Positions 26,985-35,101 of a DNA stretch of 64,000 bases are shown here, piece by piece. How positions within the stretch are numbered: position 1 is the first letter of the stretch; every line of letters begins with the position of its first letter. Under the pieces are notes generated by a model. The model saw only the letters and a program-made list of their open reading frames with translations, searched no databases and had not been told where the DNA came from. Source of the DNA: Herbidospora daliensis (lineage in GTDB: Bacteria > Actinomycetota > Actinomycetes > Streptosporangiales > Streptosporangiaceae). The translations under genes were made by a program, and so were the position numbers. The stretch spans positions 124,001-188,000 of the forward strand of contig NZ_BBXF01000005.1 of NCBI RefSeq assembly GCF_001570585.1. Reading direction: 5' to 3'.

Positions 26985-27584
26985 GAAGATCGCCGGGGCG
27001 ACGCTGGGCAGCATGATGCGGCCCAGCAGCTCGCCGCCCCGCAGGCCGTAGGCGCGGCCGACCTCCACGAGGTGGGCGTCGGCGTGGGCGAGGGCGGCCG
27101 AGACCGTGGTGTAGACGGGGAAGAAGCTCCCGATCGCCACCAGCGTGATCTTCGGCCCCTCGCCGATGCCGAACCACAGCAGCAGCAGCGGCACCCACGC
27201 GAGCGACGGCACCGCCCGCAGCGCCGCGATGCTCGGGGCGACGAACGCCCGCGCACGGGCCGAGAGCCCGACGACCGCGCCCAGCAGGAACCCGGCGCCG
27301 GCCCCGGCCGCGAACCCGGCGACCACCCGCTGCACGCTGATCGCGATGTGCGTCCACAACGAGCCGTCGCCGGCCAGCTCGCCCAGCGCGTCCAGGACCG
27401 AGAGCGGTGACGGGAGCTGGGCGGACGAGTAGAGCCCGCTCGCCGCGGTGACCTGCCAGACCACCAGCACCACGACCGGCAGCACCAGACCGGCCGCCGC
27501 CAGGCGCCAGTTCCGCCCGGCGGCGCGTTTCCTGACCGGCTTGGCCGTCTCCTCGTCGGCGCCGGTCGCCTCGATCAGCGTCAC
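26766..27584 (-). CDS. ABC transporter permease, sulfonate/nitrate/taurine type
   Basis: A 272-residue permease with about six membrane segments and the cytoplasmic EAA-like loop (GLRGGELLGRIMLPSVAPAI) of SsuC/TauC/NrtB proteins. Its GTG start overlaps the stop of the binding-protein gene (GTGA). It is the third gene of an ATPase, binding protein, permease operon. The 3' end is overlapped on the other strand by the run-on of the TioE-type regulator frame. Confidence 0.93.
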   Translation of the reverse strand: MTLIEATGADEETAKPVRKRAAGRNWRLAAAGLVLPVVVLVVWQVTAASGLYSSAQLPSPLSVLDALGELAGDGSLWTHIAISVQRVVAGFAAGAGAGFLLGAVVGLSARARAFVAPSIAALRAVPSLAWVPLLLLWFGIGEGPKITLVAIGSFFPVYTTVSAALAHADAHLVEVGRAYGLRGGELLGRIMLPSVAPAIFSGLRLALAQGWLFLVAAELIASSMGLGFLLTDSQNTGRTDILLMAIVLLATLGKVCDVLLGLVERRVLRFHK

Positions 27585-28594
27585 GGCTTGGCCGCCGCCT
27601 CGGCGAACTTCGGCTCCAGCAGGGTGTCCAGAGCGGTCCGCGCGTCCTGCTCGGTCTTGACCTGCTTCTCCTCGACGAGCGTCGGGAGGATGCGCTCCAG
27701 CACCGCGCGCTGGTCGGCGCCGGGCACCGGGCTGACGGTCAGGTTGGTGCGCTCGGTCAGCACCAGCTTGGCGACCTCGGGCGACACCTTCGACTCCTTC
27801 GACAGCAGCGCGACGGCCGCGTCGGGGTTCTTCTGGATCCAGTCGCGGGCTTTCTCGTAGGCGTTGATCGTCGCCTGGACGAGATCGGGGTGCTCGGTGA
27901 TGAACGCCTCGCGGGCGTTGAGGAAGCCGTAGGAGTTGAAGCCCGGGTTGCGGTAGATGAGCTTGGACCCCGCGTCGAGCTGGCTCTGCGCCATCAGCGG
28001 GTCGAGCCCGGCCCACGCGTCGACGTCGCCGCGCTCCAGCGCGGTCTTGCCGTCGGCGTGCTGGAGGTTGACCACCTCGACGTCGGTGGCGGCGAGGCCG
28101 GCCTCGTGCAGCGACTGGAGGAGGAAGAAGTAGGGGTCGGTGCCCTTGGTGGCCGCGACCTTCTTGCCCTTCAGCCCCGCGACGTCGGCGATCCCCGAGT
28201 CCTTCGCCACCACGACCGCCGCCCACTCGGGCTGGCTGAAGATGCCGACGGCCTTGATGGGCGTGCCGTTCGACCGGGCCTGGAACGCGGCGGCGCCCGC
28301 CGTCGAGCCGAGGTCGATCACGTTGGCGCGCAGGTTCTCGTTGGCCTTGTTGGAGCCCGCCGACAACGTCCAGGTGACCTTGACGTTCTTGGCGGCCAGC
28401 TCGGTCTCCAGCCACTTCTGCTCGCGGATGACCAGGCTGGAGGGGTTGTAGTAGGCGTAGTCGAGCCGCAGTTCGGTCTGCTGCCCGCCCGCGCCCTCCG
28501 CGGCGGGCGCGCCCGTCGCGTCCTCACCGCTGACGCAGGCGGTGGCGAGCGTCGCGGCCAGGGCGAGGGTCAGCGTGATCCGGAGTCTGCTCAT
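27581..28594 (-). CDS. ABC substrate-binding lipoprotein, aliphatic sulfonate type
   Basis: A 337-residue SsuA-like periplasmic-fold protein with a signal peptide ending in a lipobox-like LATAC at residue 20, so it should be lipid-anchored. Family features include LRLDYAYYNPSSLVIREQKW, LGSTAGAAAFQARSNGTPIK and GLKGKKVAATKGTDP, matching aliphatic-sulfonate receptors more than nitrate or taurine ones. No sulfonate monooxygenase (ssuD) lies in the window, so substrate identity remains an inference. Its ATG overlaps the ATPase stop (ATGA). Confidence 0.9.
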   Translation of the reverse strand: MSRLRITLTLALAATLATACVSGEDATGAPAAEGAGGQQTELRLDYAYYNPSSLVIREQKWLETELAAKNVKVTWTLSAGSNKANENLRANVIDLGSTAGAAAFQARSNGTPIKAVGIFSQPEWAAVVVAKDSGIADVAGLKGKKVAATKGTDPYFFLLQSLHEAGLAATDVEVVNLQHADGKTALERGDVDAWAGLDPLMAQSQLDAGSKLIYRNPGFNSYGFLNAREAFITEHPDLVQATINAYEKARDWIQKNPDAAVALLSKESKVSPEVAKLVLTERTNLTVSPVPGADQRAVLERILPTLVEEKQVKTEQDARTALDTLLEPKFAEAAAKP

Positions 28595-29376
28595 CGTGCG
28601 TGGGTCTCTCTTTCCAGGGGGGTACGTCGCGGCACGCCGAGGCCTGCCAGCAGTTCGGACCTCAGCGCGGCCAGTTCCGGCTGATGATGGTCCCGGGGCC
28701 GGTCTCCCGGCACGTCCAGGACGACGCTCACTCCGGTGGGAGCGCCGCCCAGGAGCACGACCCGGTCGGCCAGCTTCAACGCCTCGTCGACGTCGTGGGT
28801 GACGAGGACGACGGTGGTGCCCGACCGCCGCTGCACGTCCTCGACGAGGTCCTGCATGCGCAGCCGCGTCAGCGCGTCGAGGGCCGCGAACGGCTCGTCG
28901 AGCAGCAGCACGCCGGGCCGCCGCGCCAGCGCGCGGGCCAGCGCCGTGCGCTGCGCCATGCCGCCCGACACCTGGCGGGGCCGGTGGCCGGCGAACCCGT
29001 GCAGCTCGACCTCGGCCAGCCACTGGCGGCTCTCGGCGTCACGCCGGTTCCGGGGCAGGTCGCGGGGCAGCCCGAGGGCGACGTTGCCCGCGAGGGTTCG
29101 CCAGGGGAGCAGCCGGGGCTCCTGGAACACGACGGCGCAGCGAGGGTCGATCCCGGTGACGTCGTGCCCGTCGACCCGCACGCTCCCGGAGGTGGCGAGG
29201 TCGAGCCCGCCGATCATGCGGAGCAGCGTGGACTTGCCGCACCCGGAGGCGCCGAGCAGGGCGGTCACTTCGCCGGGAGCGATCTCCAGGTCGATGTCGC
29301 GCAGCACGACATGGTCGCCGAATGCCCGGCCGACGCCGCGCAGCGAGACCCCTGCGGGAGCGGTAGTGATCGTCAC
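28591..29376 (-). CDS. ABC transporter ATP-binding protein, sulfonate type
   Basis: A 261-residue ATPase with Walker A GASGCGKSTLL, Q-loop VVFQEPRLLPW, signature VSGGMAQRTALARAL, Walker B VLLLDEP and the switch motif VLVTHDVDEA, all as in SsuB/TauB. It is the first gene of the importer operon. Upstream lies an AT-rich segment with an inverted repeat (29391-29420), the only candidate control site before the divergent lacI gene. Confidence 0.93.
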   Translation of the reverse strand: MTITTAPAGVSLRGVGRAFGDHVVLRDIDLEIAPGEVTALLGASGCGKSTLLRMIGGLDLATSGSVRVDGHDVTGIDPRCAVVFQEPRLLPWRTLAGNVALGLPRDLPRNRRDAESRQWLAEVELHGFAGHRPRQVSGGMAQRTALARALARRPGVLLLDEPFAALDALTRLRMQDLVEDVQRRSGTTVVLVTHDVDEALKLADRVVLLGGAPTGVSVVLDVPGDRPRDHHQPELAALRSELLAGLGVPRRTPLERETHAR

Positions 29377-29390
29377 GAACCGGACTATAT

Positions 29391-29420
29391 CCTACCAAAC
29401 CGATAGACATAACGGGTAGG
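29391..29420. promoter_or_regulatory. Inverted repeat in the sulfonate-transporter promoter region
   Basis: Arms CCTACC and GGTAGG lie 18 bases apart in an AT-rich stretch (TATCCTACCAAACCGATAG), 15 bases upstream of the ATPase start. The position fits a promoter with an operator for a sulfur-responsive regulator. No specific regulator can be named from the sequence. Confidence 0.4.
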
Positions 29421-29493
29421 GGACCCCGGAGAGCTCGATGATCGGGACGAATGTGGCGAACCTCCGGAACCGGCCCGGATCCGCTCTGGAAGA

Positions 29494-29505
29494 GAGAGCG
29501 CTCTC
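29494..29505. promoter_or_regulatory. LacI-type operator
   Basis: The perfect 12-bp palindrome GAGAGCGCTCTC has the central CG and GAGAGC half-sites typical of LacI/GalR-family operators. It lies 19 bases before the lacI-family start and is most simply an autoregulatory site that also controls the MFS gene downstream. Confidence 0.7.
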
Positions 29506-29524
29506 GCTCCTATAGTCCGGGAGC

Positions 29525-30535
29525 ATGCGGCACCGCAGACCCACCATCGAGGACGTGGCCCGCGAGGCCGGCGTGTCGCGCGCCACGGCCTCGCGCGCGA
29601 TGAACAACCTGCCCGGCGCGTCCACGGCGACGCGGGCCCGGGTCGCCCGCGCGGCCGGGGAGCTCGGCTACCGGCCCGACCCGGCCGCCCGCGCGCTGGC
29701 CTCCGGCCGCCGGACGGCCGTCGACCTCCTGGTGGTCAACTACGACCCCGACCTCGTCGCCATCGGCGGGCACCCCTACTTCGGCCGGGTCATCGCCGGG
29801 ATGACGACGGCGCTCGACGGCACCGACGTCCACCTGCGCGTCCACGTGACCCCCCTCGACCGGGCCGCCGCGACCGTCGATTCGGTGGCGCGGGAGACGA
29901 CGGTCGGGGCGGTGCTCGTCAACGTCACCCCCGACCTGGCCGAGCGATTCCGGCGGCTGTGCCCGCAGGTGGTCTCGCTCAACACCCCCGCGCCGCCGGT
30001 GCCGCTGGTGGCCTCGGAGAACACCGCCGGGGCGTACACCGCGCTGGCGCACCTGCACCGGATCGGCCGCCGCCGGATCGCGGCGATCCACGGGCCCGCC
30101 GTCAACGCGTGCGCGACCAGCCGCCGCGCCGGCCACCTCGGCCTCGTCGCCGACGCCGGCCTGCCCGACCTCGCCGACCGGGGGGAGTTCACCCGCGAGG
30201 GCGGCTACCGGGCGGCGGCCCGGCTCCTCGCCCTGCACCCCGACCTCGACGGCCTGTTCGTCGCCAGCGATCTGATGGCCGCCGGGGCGGTGCAGGCGCT
30301 CACGGCGGCCGGGCGGCGCATCCCCGACGACGTCGCCGTGGTCGGCTTCGACGACAGCATCGCGGCGATCTGCTCAAACCCGCCGCTGAGCACGATGCGG
30401 CTGCCGGTGGAGGAGATGGCGGCCACGGCGACCCGCGCCCTGCTCGACGGCGACCTGGCCCCCGGCTGGCTGAGCGGTTTCCCGGTCGGGCTCGTCACCC
30501 GCCGGAGCACCGACCCGGCCGCGGCGCTCTGCTGA
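29525..30535 (+). CDS. LacI-family transcriptional regulator
   Basis: A 336-residue repressor. The N-terminal HTH TIEDVAREAGVSRATASRAM is followed by the LGYRPDPAARALASGRR hinge helix and a periplasmic-binding-protein-like sensor domain ending with DDVAVVGFDDSIAA. A matching palindromic operator lies just upstream. The next gene, an MFS transporter, starts one base after its stop, so the regulator probably controls uptake or export of its own ligand, likely a sugar or sugar-like compound. Confidence 0.94.
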   Translation: MRHRRPTIEDVAREAGVSRATASRAMNNLPGASTATRARVARAAGELGYRPDPAARALASGRRTAVDLLVVNYDPDLVAIGGHPYFGRVIAGMTTALDGTDVHLRVHVTPLDRAAATVDSVARETTVGAVLVNVTPDLAERFRRLCPQVVSLNTPAPPVPLVASENTAGAYTALAHLHRIGRRRIAAIHGPAVNACATSRRAGHLGLVADAGLPDLADRGEFTREGGYRAAARLLALHPDLDGLFVASDLMAAGAVQALTAAGRRIPDDVAVVGFDDSIAAICSNPPLSTMRLPVEEMAATATRALLDGDLAPGWLSGFPVGLVTRRSTDPAAALC

Positions 30536-30536
30536 C

Positions 30537-31682
30537 ATGCCCGTCGCGGTCGCCGTCAGGGCGACGAACATCGTCTTCGCCGCCTGCGGGCTCCTGCTGG
30601 CGAGCTGGGTGACCCGCATCCCGCAGCTGCGCGACCATCTGCAGCTCGACCCGGCCATGCTCGGCTGGGTGCTGCTCGGCGCCGCCGCCGGGGCGCTGCT
30701 GTCCCGGCCGCTGTCGGGGGCCATCGTCAACCGGCTCGGCCAGCGGCGCGCGGTCGCCGTCACGGGCGTGCTGGCCGCCGCCGGGCTCGTGGTCATCGGG
30801 CTCGGCGACGTGACCGGCCTGGCGGTGCTGGTGGCCGGGCTGCTCGTCGTCGGGTTCGGCACCGCCGTGTGGGACGTGGCGATGAACGTCCAGGGAGCCG
30901 AGGTGGAACGGGCCCTGGGACGTTCGGTGATGCCCCGGTTCCACGCCGCCTTCGCGGCCGGGACCGTCGCGGCCGCCGCGCTGGGCGCCGCCATGGTCGC
31001 CCTGCGGGTGCCGGTGGTGCTCCACCTGACGGCCGTCGCCGTCCTCGTGGCCGTGGCCGTGCCGCTCGCCGCCCGCGGTTACCTGCCCGACGTCCGCCAC
31101 GTCCCCGAGCCGGGGTCCCGCGCGGTCCGCGCGTGGCGGGAGCCGAGAACCCTCCTCATCGGCGTGTACGTGCTGGCCTTCGCCTTCGGCGAAGGCGCGG
31201 CCCACGACTGGCTCGCGGTCGCCCTGATCGACGGCCACGGCGCGCCCGCGGCCGTGGGCACGATCGGCTTCGCCGTCTTCCTGGCCGCGATGACGATGGT
31301 GCGCTGGTGGGGCGCGGGACTGATCGACCGGTACGGCCGGGTCACGACGCTGCGTGTGCTCGGCGCGACCACCATCACGGGCCTGCTGCTGTTCGTCTTC
31401 GGCCCGACCCTGCCGGTCGCCCTTTTCGGGGCGGCGTTGTGGGGGGTGGGCATCGCGTTCGGCTACCCCGTCGCCATGAGCGCCGGAGCCGACGACCCCC
31501 GGTACGCCGCCGCCCGCGTGACCGTCGTGTCCACCATCGGCAAGCTGGCCGCCTTCACCGGCCCGCCGCTGATCGGCTGGATCGGCGACCACACCTCGGT
31601 GCTGCGGGCCCTGCTGCTGGTCGTCGCCCTCCAAGGGGTGGCGCTGCTCGTCGCCGGCGCGACCCGGAAACCGGCGACCTGA
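30537..31682 (+). CDS. MFS transporter (YbjJ-like)
   Basis: A 381-residue membrane protein with about 12 hydrophobic segments. The N-terminal SWVTRIPQLRDHLQLDPAML and GRLVD-like (here SGAIVNRLGQRRAV) loop match a YbjJ/FucP-like branch of the major facilitator superfamily. It begins one base after the lacI stop and is co-transcribed. A distant paralogue lies at 40424-41632 next to a DeoR regulator. The substrate is unknown; the regulator type suggests a carbohydrate or related metabolite. Confidence 0.9.
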   Translation: MPVAVAVRATNIVFAACGLLLASWVTRIPQLRDHLQLDPAMLGWVLLGAAAGALLSRPLSGAIVNRLGQRRAVAVTGVLAAAGLVVIGLGDVTGLAVLVAGLLVVGFGTAVWDVAMNVQGAEVERALGRSVMPRFHAAFAAGTVAAAALGAAMVALRVPVVLHLTAVAVLVAVAVPLAARGYLPDVRHVPEPGSRAVRAWREPRTLLIGVYVLAFAFGEGAAHDWLAVALIDGHGAPAAVGTIGFAVFLAAMTMVRWWGAGLIDRYGRVTTLRVLGATTITGLLLFVFGPTLPVALFGAALWGVGIAFGYPVAMSAGADDPRYAAARVTVVSTIGKLAAFTGPPLIGWIGDHTSVLRALLLVVALQGVALLVAGATRKPAT

Positions 31683-31718
31683 ACTCTCCAAGCGGCGTGC
31701 AAGTGATCCCTGCCAAGC

Positions 31719-31745
31719 TGATCCAGAAATTTCTGGAAAGGATCA
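31719..31745 (+). promoter_or_regulatory. Nested palindrome over the DUF5685 ribosome site
   Basis: The perfect palindrome CCAGAAATTTCTGG (31723-31736) is nested within a longer inverted repeat, TGATCC at 31719 and GGATCA at 31740-31745. It directly precedes and partly covers the GGAAAGGA ribosome site of the TTG-started DUF5685 gene. As RNA the outer pairing would hide the ribosome site; as DNA the inner palindrome could be an operator. Confidence 0.5.
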
Positions 31746-31747
31746 CC

Positions 31748-32821
31748 TTGTTCGGGATTGTTCGCCCCTGCAAGCACAACCTGTGCGGCGGCCTCTTCGC
31801 CGAGTGGACGGCCCACCTGTGCGGCCTGTGCGTGGCCCTCCGCGACGAGCACGGCCACGCCGCCCGCCTGGTCACCAACTACGACGGCCTGCTGGTCTCG
31901 GTCCTGACCGAGGCCCAGTCGGAACGGACCCGGCGCCGCCGCGCCGCCCCCTGCCCCCTGCGCGGGTTCAAGGGCGCCGACATCGCGCAGGCGGAGGGCG
32001 TCCGGCTGGCCGCCGCCGTGTCCCTGATCCTGGCTTCGGGCAAGCTCAGGGACCACATCGAAGACGGCGACGGCCCCTTCGACCGCCGTCTGGTCGCCGC
32101 GGGCGGCACGAGACTGGCCGGCCGCTGGTCGCGGGCGGGCACGGCCACGGCCGGGGCGCTGGCCTTCGATCCGGGGCCGCTGCTGGTGGCCGTCCAAGAG
32201 CAGGCACGGCTCGAACGCCTCCCGGCCCCCTCGCTCCTCCAGCTGACCGCCCCGACCGAGGAGGCCGTCGCGGCGGCGTTCGGCCACACGGCGGTGCTCG
32301 CCGGGAAACCGGGCAACCGGGAGACCCTGGAGGAGCTGGGCCGCTACTTCGGCCGGCTGGCCCACCTCCTCGACGCCGTCGAGGACCTGGACGAGGACCG
32401 GGAGCAGGGCGCCTACAACCCGCTGGCCGCCTCCGGCACCGACCTCGCGACCGCCCGCCGGCACTGCGACGAGGCGGTCGCCGGGCTGGGCCTGGCCGTC
32501 GCCGACCTCGACCTCGAACGGCGCGGCCTGGTCAGGGCCCTGCTCGTCAGGGAGACCGGCCGCGCCGTCGGCCGCACCTTCGCCGAGGCTGAGGCGTCGA
32601 GGAAGGACCGCCGCCTCAAGCGCGACCCCGGCGGCCTGACCTCGTTGCTGTGCACGTCGGCGGCCTGCTGCACCTGCGGCCTCTACCGCCCGCCGTGGGA
32701 CGAGGACCGCGACAAGTCGTGCACCGAACGCTTCGACTGCGGCGGCTGCGAGATCTGCTCGGGGTGCTGCGAGTGGTGCTCGGGCTGCGGCAAGTGCTGC
32801 GACTGCTCCTGCGACTGCTAG
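31748..32821 (+). CDS. DUF5685 family cysteine-rich protein
   Basis: A 357-residue actinobacterial protein of unknown function. It starts at TTG, seven bases after GGAAAGGA, because the family begins (M)FGIVRPC. Visible features are FGIVRPCKHNLCGG and HLCGLCVALRDEHGHAARLV near the N-terminus, then a largely helical body with GRYFGRLAHLLDAVEDLDED, which includes acidic residues that could bind metal. The last roughly 55 residues are extremely Cys-rich with many CxxC pairs (CGGCEICSGCCEWCSGCGKC). Such a tail suggests metal or Fe-S cluster binding. A nested palindrome covers its ribosome site. Confidence 0.85.
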   Translation: MFGIVRPCKHNLCGGLFAEWTAHLCGLCVALRDEHGHAARLVTNYDGLLVSVLTEAQSERTRRRRAAPCPLRGFKGADIAQAEGVRLAAAVSLILASGKLRDHIEDGDGPFDRRLVAAGGTRLAGRWSRAGTATAGALAFDPGPLLVAVQEQARLERLPAPSLLQLTAPTEEAVAAAFGHTAVLAGKPGNRETLEELGRYFGRLAHLLDAVEDLDEDREQGAYNPLAASGTDLATARRHCDEAVAGLGLAVADLDLERRGLVRALLVRETGRAVGRTFAEAEASRKDRRLKRDPGGLTSLLCTSAACCTCGLYRPPWDEDRDKSCTERFDCGGCEICSGCCEWCSGCGKCCDCSCDC

Positions 32822-32822
32822 G

Positions 32823-33215
32823 TCACGAGCGCAGGGCGCCCACGGCCGTCGCGTCCATGTAGTCGCGGGTGTGCACGATCCGGCCGTCGCGGGCGCGGAT
32901 CACCAGGAGACCGGGGACGGTGTGCGGCCTGCCGTGCACCGTGACGTCCACCTCGTGTTCCACGACGACGACGTCCGGGTCGCCGCCCTGGTGCAGGGAG
33001 ACGCGCCGGACGCGCACGACCTCGGCGGGGGAGGACCCCCAGCTCAGGCCGTATCCGGCCCGGATCTCCTCGCGGCCGGTGTAGCGCTCCGGCATGCCCG
33101 GCAGGCGGAACGGGAACTCGTGCACGCCGTCTTCGGCGTAGAGGTCGGCGAGGTCGTCGGCCGACTTGTCGCGCATGGCGGCGTGGAATCTCTCGACGAT
33201 CCGGACGATGGACAC
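32823..33215 (-). CDS. NTF2-like / SnoaL-type small protein
   Basis: A 130-residue single cone-fold domain: VERFHAAMRDKSADDLADLY, a charged central strand block, and GLLVIRARDGRIVHTRDYMD, the usual NTF2-like ending. GTG at 33215 is chosen for a GGAGG ribosome site four bases before it. Relatives include ketosteroid isomerase, SnoaL cyclases and non-catalytic ligand binders; the active-site pattern is not specific. It is divergent from a TetR gene across about 77 bp and is the likely target of that regulator. Confidence 0.8.
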   Translation of the reverse strand: MSIVRIVERFHAAMRDKSADDLADLYAEDGVHEFPFRLPGMPERYTGREEIRAGYGLSWGSSPAEVVRVRRVSLHQGGDPDVVVVEHEVDVTVHGRPHTVPGLLVIRARDGRIVHTRDYMDATAVGALRS

Positions 33216-33292
33216 GGGGCCTCCTCGGATGGGTTCGCTCAACAACCGTAGAGCGAAAAACGGGGTTCGGTCAACGCCTGTAGAGTCGGCGC

Positions 33293-33841
33293 ATGACAGT
33301 GTCCCGGGCCGAACGCCGGCAGCGGAGCGAGCAGCGCATCCTGGGCGCGGCACGCACGCTGTTCGCCGAGCGCGGTTTCGAACGCACCACCATCCGGGCC
33401 GTCGCCGCCAGGGCGGGGGTCGACCCGGCGCTGGTCATGCAGCACTTCGGCACCAAGGACGACCTCTTCCGGCGGGCCGTCCAGGCGCCGCCGCCCGACG
33501 AGCGGGCCGAGAGCCCCGAGGGGCTGGTCGACCACCTGCTCGACACCCTCGGGCTGAAGATGGGCGGTCTCTCGGAGCAGTCGCTGGCGATGATGCGCTC
33601 GATGCTCACCCACCCCGACGCCTCCGCGACGGCCAGGGCGGCGCTGGGCGCGCAGATCGACCGTCTCGCCGCGGGCATCGACGCACCCGACGCCCGGCTG
33701 CGCGCCGCCCTGCTGACCACGATCATGCTCGGGGTGACCGTCGGCCACCAGCTGCTCGACATCGAGGAACTGCGGGACGTCCCCCCGGAGGAACTGGCCG
33801 CACTGCTCCGCCCGGTCCTGCACGCCCTCCTGCCCGCCTAG
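33293..33841 (+). CDS. TetR-family transcriptional regulator
   Basis: A 182-residue protein with a canonical TetR DNA-binding domain: RRQRSEQRILGAARTLFAER, TTIRAVAARAGVDPALVMQH, HFGTKDDLFRRAV. The C-terminal domain is of the common actinobacterial type. The divergent NTF2-like gene is the natural target. Two direct copies of GTAGAG lie in the shared 77-bp region (about 33247 and 33282) but I see no clear palindrome. Confidence 0.9.
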   Translation: MTVSRAERRQRSEQRILGAARTLFAERGFERTTIRAVAARAGVDPALVMQHFGTKDDLFRRAVQAPPPDERAESPEGLVDHLLDTLGLKMGGLSEQSLAMMRSMLTHPDASATARAALGAQIDRLAAGIDAPDARLRAALLTTIMLGVTVGHQLLDIEELRDVPPEELAALLRPVLHALLPA

Positions 33842-33942
33842 CTCCCGGCCGCATCCGTTGGCGCATGGGCGCGGATCGAGCCGCTACGCCCGCCCAGCCG
33901 ATACGGGGCAGGCGAGGTTCATGCCCGATCTGACGGCACGTC

Positions 33943-34488
33943 CTAGAGGGCGGACCACTCCTGGCGGCGGGCCTCGGCCAGGGCGATGGCGGCCGCGACG
34001 GCGACGTTGAAGGAGCCGACGCGGCCCACCTGCGGGATGTAGGCGACCGCGTCGGCCGACTCCAGGACGGCGGGGGAGCAGCCGTGGTCTTCGCTGCCGA
34101 CCACCAGGCACACGTCGCCGGTGAGCTTGGCCTCGTGGAGGGGGAGCGCGTCGCCGGTGAGCTCGATCGCCACGACGGTGAACCCGTCGTCCTTGGCCGC
34201 GCGCACCGCCTGGGCGGCGGGGACCGGCTCGTGCCATTCGACCAGGCGGTCGGTGCCCAGGGCGGTCTTCTGCGCCTTGGGGTTGGTCGGCGGGGTGGCG
34301 TTGCCGGCCAGCCACACCACGTCGACGCCGAAGGCGGCGGCCGTACGGAAGATGGAACCGATGTTGAACGGCCCGGTGACCGATTCGACGATCATCCCGA
34401 GGCGGCCGGCCGTGTTGCGGCGCCAGGTGCGGTTGAGCCGCTTGACGTCGGTCGGGCGGAGCTGGCGGCGCGGGTTCGGGGTGCTCAT
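33943..34488 (-). CDS. TrmH/SpoU-family RNA 2'-O-methyltransferase
   Basis: A 181-residue SPOUT methyltransferase, short like TrmL/TrmH-type tRNA enzymes. The knotted-fold motifs are present: ESVTGPFNIGSIFRTAAAFG (motif 1, Asn and Arg), CLVVGSEDHGCSP (motif 2) and VAYIPQVGRVGSFNVAVAAA (motif 3 with SxNVxxA). Its ATG overlaps the stop of the preceding methyltransferase gene (ATGA), so the two are coupled. The target is presumably tRNA or rRNA ribose; which nucleotide cannot be told. Confidence 0.92.
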   Translation of the reverse strand: MSTPNPRRQLRPTDVKRLNRTWRRNTAGRLGMIVESVTGPFNIGSIFRTAAAFGVDVVWLAGNATPPTNPKAQKTALGTDRLVEWHEPVPAAQAVRAAKDDGFTVVAIELTGDALPLHEAKLTGDVCLVVGSEDHGCSPAVLESADAVAYIPQVGRVGSFNVAVAAAIALAEARRQEWSAL

Positions 34489-35078
34489 CTGGCAGGCGTC
34501 ACTTTCAGGATGCGGTAGGCGGCGCGGGAGGCGTGGCGGGTGGCGGCGTAGCCCTGCTCGGTGAGCCACTTCTGCAGGGAGTCGGAGCCGAGGTGTTTCT
34601 GCACGACGAGGTAGGCGGCCCCGTCGGGGAGGAGCCGGTCGAGCCAGCGGGTGAGCATGGCGTGGAGGGCGGGCTTGCCGATGCGGATGGCCGGGTTGGA
34701 CCAGATCGCGGCGAACCTCACCTCGTCGGGCATCTCGTCGGCGTGTACGCACCTTACTTTGTCAAGGCGGGCGGCCGCGGCGTTGCGCTCGGTGAGGTCG
34801 AGTGACCGGCGGTTGACGTCCACGGCCCAGACGGTCGCCTGCGGCGACCGGGTCGCCATGGTGAGCGCGATCGGGCCGTAGCCGCAGCCCAGATCGAGCA
34901 GGTCGCCCGCGGCCGGCGGCGGCGGCACCGACTCCAGCAGGATCTTGGTGCCGGTGTCGACGCGGTCGGGGGAGAAGACGCCCCGGTCGGTCTCGAGCCG
35001 CAGGTGCAGGTCGGGCAGCACCAGCGCGACCGTGGCGGGCCGGCTCTCGGCCTGCGGCCGTTCGTCGAAGTAGTGCAC
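34485..35078 (-). CDS. RsmC-like class I SAM-dependent methyltransferase
   Basis: A 197-residue methyltransferase. The start is taken as GTG at 35078 (HYFDERPQAES follows). SAM-binding motif I is LLDLGCGYGPIALTMA and acidic loop II is VWAVDVNRRSL. The catalytic motif IV, normally NPPY/NPPF-like in the RsmC and N-methylase group, reads SNPAIRIGKPAL, with the second proline replaced by Ala. A C-terminal YLVVQKHLGSDSLQKWL is typical of the group. It lies 23 bp after the VWA gene and is coupled to the SpoU gene. Confidence 0.85.
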   Translation of the reverse strand: MHYFDERPQAESRPATVALVLPDLHLRLETDRGVFSPDRVDTGTKILLESVPPPPAAGDLLDLGCGYGPIALTMATRSPQATVWAVDVNRRSLDLTERNAAAARLDKVRCVHADEMPDEVRFAAIWSNPAIRIGKPALHAMLTRWLDRLLPDGAAYLVVQKHLGSDSLQKWLTEQGYAATRHASRAAYRILKVTPAR

Positions 35079-35101
35079 GGCGTGGAACGTTACCCGAGCT
35101 T

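Noticed and set aside
31736-31749. GGATCACCTT resembling the 3' end of 16S rRNA
   Set aside because: Only ten bases match, there is no rRNA context, and it is explained by the ribosome site plus palindrome of the DUF5685 gene.
34750-34766. Third copy of the CTTACTTTGTAAAG element
   Set aside because: The sequence is CTTACTTTGTCAAGG with a mismatch, and it lies within the RsmC-like coding sequence (DKVR codons), so it is probably chance.
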